Shown here: positions 62,185-64,000 of the stretch, piece by piece
Numbering within the stretch: position 1 is the first letter of the stretch
Layout: each line of letters opens with the position of its first letter
Assembly: GCF_001307035.1 (NCBI RefSeq)
Contig: NZ_LKIU01000006.1
Location: 88,813 to 152,812 of the forward strand
Reading direction: 5' to 3'
Length of the DNA: 64,000 bases
From: Arthrobacter sp. Edens01
Lineage (GTDB): Bacteria; Actinomycetota; Actinomycetes; Actinomycetales; Micrococcaceae
Notes under the pieces: generated by a model
What the model was told of the DNA's origin: nothing
The model's input: only the letters and a program-made list of their open reading frames with translations
Databases searched by the model: none
Program-made: the position numbers and the translations under genes

Positions 62185-64000
62185 ATGACAGTCACAAGAC
62201 GCGGGTTATCTCAATCACCCGGGCATCAGAGGGATGCCAGCACCTCAGCCAAACGGGCACGGCGCGGCAGCATGGCGCTGGCGCTCGCCGCCCTGATGGC
62301 AGTGTCCATTGCGGCAGCTCCGGCACAGGCCAAGCCCAAGCCCGGAGCACCTGTAGCCCCGCCGCCGGACTCGGCGTTCCAAAAAGTAACCCTCAATGAC
62401 ACTCCGGGCGAGCCTGTGGACCTCGCTGTGCTGCCCAACAGCGACGTCCTTCATACCACCCGCCAGGGCGAGGTATGGCTGAATGACTCCGAGACCGGCC
62501 TGAACACCCTCGCGGGAACGCTGGATGTCTATGAGCATGACGAAGAGGGCCTGCAGAGCATTGCCATCGATCCGAATTTCGGAAAGAAGGGCAACAACTG
62601 GGTCTACATGTACTACTCCCCGCCCCTTGATACCCCGGTGGATGATCCTGCAACGCCGGGCATCAACGAAGGTGACGCTCCGGCCACGGGCACGGCGGAA
62701 GATTTCGAACGGTTCAAGGGATACCTCCAGCTCTCGCGGTTCAAGTTCGACGGCAAGACCGTCGACGTGGCCAGCGAGCAGCGGATGCTCGAGGTGCCCG
62801 TAGACCGCGGCATCTGCTGCCACGTTGGCGGCGACATCGTTTTCGATGCCAAGGGAAACCTGTACCTCTCTACGGGTGACGACACCAATCCGTTCTCCTC
62901 GGGCGGTTACAGCCCCCTCGATGAACGACCGGAGAGCAACCCGGCATACGACGCCCAGCGGACGTCCTCAAACACCAACGATCTTCGCGGAAAGGTGCTG
63001 CGGATAACCCCGACGAAGGACGGCGGCTACACCATTCCCAAGGGGAACCTCTTCACGCCCGGGACTCCGCTGACCCGTCCGGAAATCTACGTGATGGGGC
63101 TGCGCAATCCGTTCCGCATCGAATTGAACCAGAAGACCGGAGAGCTCTACATCGGTGACTACTCGCCGGACGCCGGCAGCCCTGACCCGCTCCGGGGCCC
63201 GGCAGGAACCGGCAAATGGGCAGTAGTGACGGAGCCGTCCAACTACGGCTGGCCCTACTGCGCCACGGCTGAACTTCCCTACGTGGACTACGACTTCGCC
63301 ACCAACACCTCCGGTGAGACCTTCAACTGTGCAGCACTCGTCAATGAGTCGCCCAACAACACCGGACTGCGCGAGTTGCCCCCGGTAGCCCAGCCTGAAG
63401 TCTGGTACTCCTACGGTGCTTCCCCGCTCTTCCCGGAGCTGGGGACCGGCGGAATCGGCCCGATGGCCGGCCCGGTCTACGACTTCGACAAGAAGGCCAG
63501 CAAGGGGCGGGCACCCATCGCCTGGCCGGAATACTACGACGGCAAGTCATTCTTCTACGAGTGGACCCGTGACTACATCAAGGCAATGACCATGAAGAAG
63601 GGTGAGCTCGTTTCGATCGAAGACGTGGTCAGCTCGATCGTGGTGGACAACCCCATGGATATGGAGTTTGGTCCTGACGGAGCCCTGTATGTGCTGGAGT
63701 ACGGTGACGGTTACTTCGGTGAGAACCCGGACGCCCAGCTCTCCCGCATCGACTACATCGGTGAGGGCGGAAACCACACGCCGGTAGCCGCGGCTTCCGG
63801 CACCCCGACTGTGGGCATGTCTCCGCTGACGGTTCAGTTCTCCAGTGCCGGCACCACGGACGCCGACGGCGACAGGCTGCGTTACGCCTGGGACTTCAAC
63901 TCGGACGGTGTGGTGGACTCGCGCGAGGCGAATCCGAGTTACACATATGAGGAGATCGGAACCTACCGGGCCAGCCTCCAGGTCACCGACCAGGGCGGTA
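62185..64000 (+). CDS. Exported PQQ-type sugar dehydrogenase with PKD domain (truncated by window edge)
   Basis: 605 residues visible; the end lies beyond base 64000. A basic start followed by a hydrophobic stretch ending in AAAPAQA near residue 53 is a signal peptide. The glucose/sorbosone dehydrogenase barrel follows, with EEGLQSIAIDPNFG, GICCHVGGDI, LYLSTGDDTNPF, LRGKVLRI and MGLRNPFRIE. From about residue 535 a PKD domain begins (TVQFSSAGTTDADGD, then YAWDFNSDG). Secreted; it would oxidise sugars or sugar derivatives. GAGAGAG precedes ATG 62185. It lies 221 bases after the ebo-type operon, same strand, probably with its own promoter. Confidence 0.9.
   Translation, partial: MTVTRRGLSQSPGHQRDASTSAKRARRGSMALALAALMAVSIAAAPAQAKPKPGAPVAPPPDSAFQKVTLNDTPGEPVDLAVLPNSDVLHTTRQGEVWLNDSETGLNTLAGTLDVYEHDEEGLQSIAIDPNFGKKGNNWVYMYYSPPLDTPVDDPATPGINEGDAPATGTAEDFERFKGYLQLSRFKFDGKTVDVASEQRMLEVPVDRGICCHVGGDIVFDAKGNLYLSTGDDTNPFSSGGYSPLDERPESNPAYDAQRTSSNTNDLRGKVLRITPTKDGGYTIPKGNLFTPGTPLTRPEIYVMGLRNPFRIELNQKTGELYIGDYSPDAGSPDPLRGPAGTGKWAVVTEPSNYGWPYCATAELPYVDYDFATNTSGETFNCAALVNESPNNTGLRELPPVAQPEVWYSYGASPLFPELGTGGIGPMAGPVYDFDKKASKGRAPIAWPEYYDGKSFFYEWTRDYIKAMTMKKGELVSIEDVVSSIVVDNPMDMEFGPDGALYVLEYGDGYFGENPDAQLSRIDYIGEGGNHTPVAAASGTPTVGMSPLTVQFSSAGTTDADGDRLRYAWDFNSDGVVDSREANPSYTYEEIGTYRASLQVTDQGG

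Overview
The window is high-GC DNA from an actinobacterium. The gene content and style (gcvPT-gcvH-glyA-sdaA under a tandem glycine riboswitch, Gls24/DUF2273 envelope genes, an actinobacterial ebo-like cluster, frequent GTG/TTG starts) fit Arthrobacter or a close relative in the Micrococcaceae; this is inferred from gene content, not from a marker gene. I saw no rRNA, tRNA, CRISPR array, prophage, plasmid origin or insertion sequence. It reads as ordinary chromosome, mostly metabolism and transport.

Layout. 1-4.2 kb: truncated alanine dehydrogenase, a small excisionase-type HTH protein, a zinc alcohol dehydrogenase and malate synthase. 4.3-6.7 kb: a five-gene Asp23/Gls24 envelope-stress operon that includes a 59-residue DUF2273 protein. 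6.8-20.2 kb: a glycine/serine/alanine block, with an MBL-fold protein, an APC amino-acid permease, the glycine riboswitch, gcvP-gcvT, gcvH-glyA-sdaA, small stress-type genes (DUF4383, ChaB) and a Na+/alanine-glycine symporter. 20.3-24.5 kb: an SDR, lactate permease and FAD-linked oxidase. 24.5-29.7 kb: a collagen-like lipoprotein, and a TetR gene upstream of an MMPL exporter. 29.7-37 kb: purine catabolism (xanthine dehydrogenase subunits divergent from uraD-uraH-pucL), a CitE-like lyase and rraA. 37-50 kb: TetR/MFS efflux pair, USP, Bcr-type MFS, SDR, membrane proteins, S10 peptidase, MHS transporter, META lipoprotein and CorA. 50-54.6 kb: M23 peptidase, ADH, Tat-exported TIM-barrel protein and ROK regulator. 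54.9-62 kb: a six-gene ebo-type operon. 62.2 kb to the end: an exported PQQ-type sugar dehydrogenase with a PKD domain, cut by the window edge.

How genes work together. Glycine enters through the APC and AgcS carriers, is split by the cleavage system (the riboswitch senses glycine), is converted to serine by GlyA and to pyruvate by SdaA. Xanthine is oxidised to urate by Xdh and taken on to allantoin by PucL, UraH and UraD. The ebo-type operon encodes a MIPS-like sugar-phosphate cyclase, a UbiA prenyltransferase, a TIM-barrel/EboA fusion, a TatD-like hydrolase, EboE and an EboF-like phosphatase, and is likely to make or move an unknown prenylated cyclitol-type metabolite.

Three things stand out as possibly undescribed. 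(1) Four 56-bp palindromes of identical length with a shared 5' signature, scattered between genes. (2) Five copies of the palindrome TAAG-N4-CTTA, all just upstream of membrane or stress-type genes, which suggests an unrecognised regulon. (3) The ebo-type operon, in which the usual dehydroquinate-synthase-like EboD is absent and a myo-inositol-phosphate-synthase-like cyclase is present, and EboA is fused to a TIM barrel.
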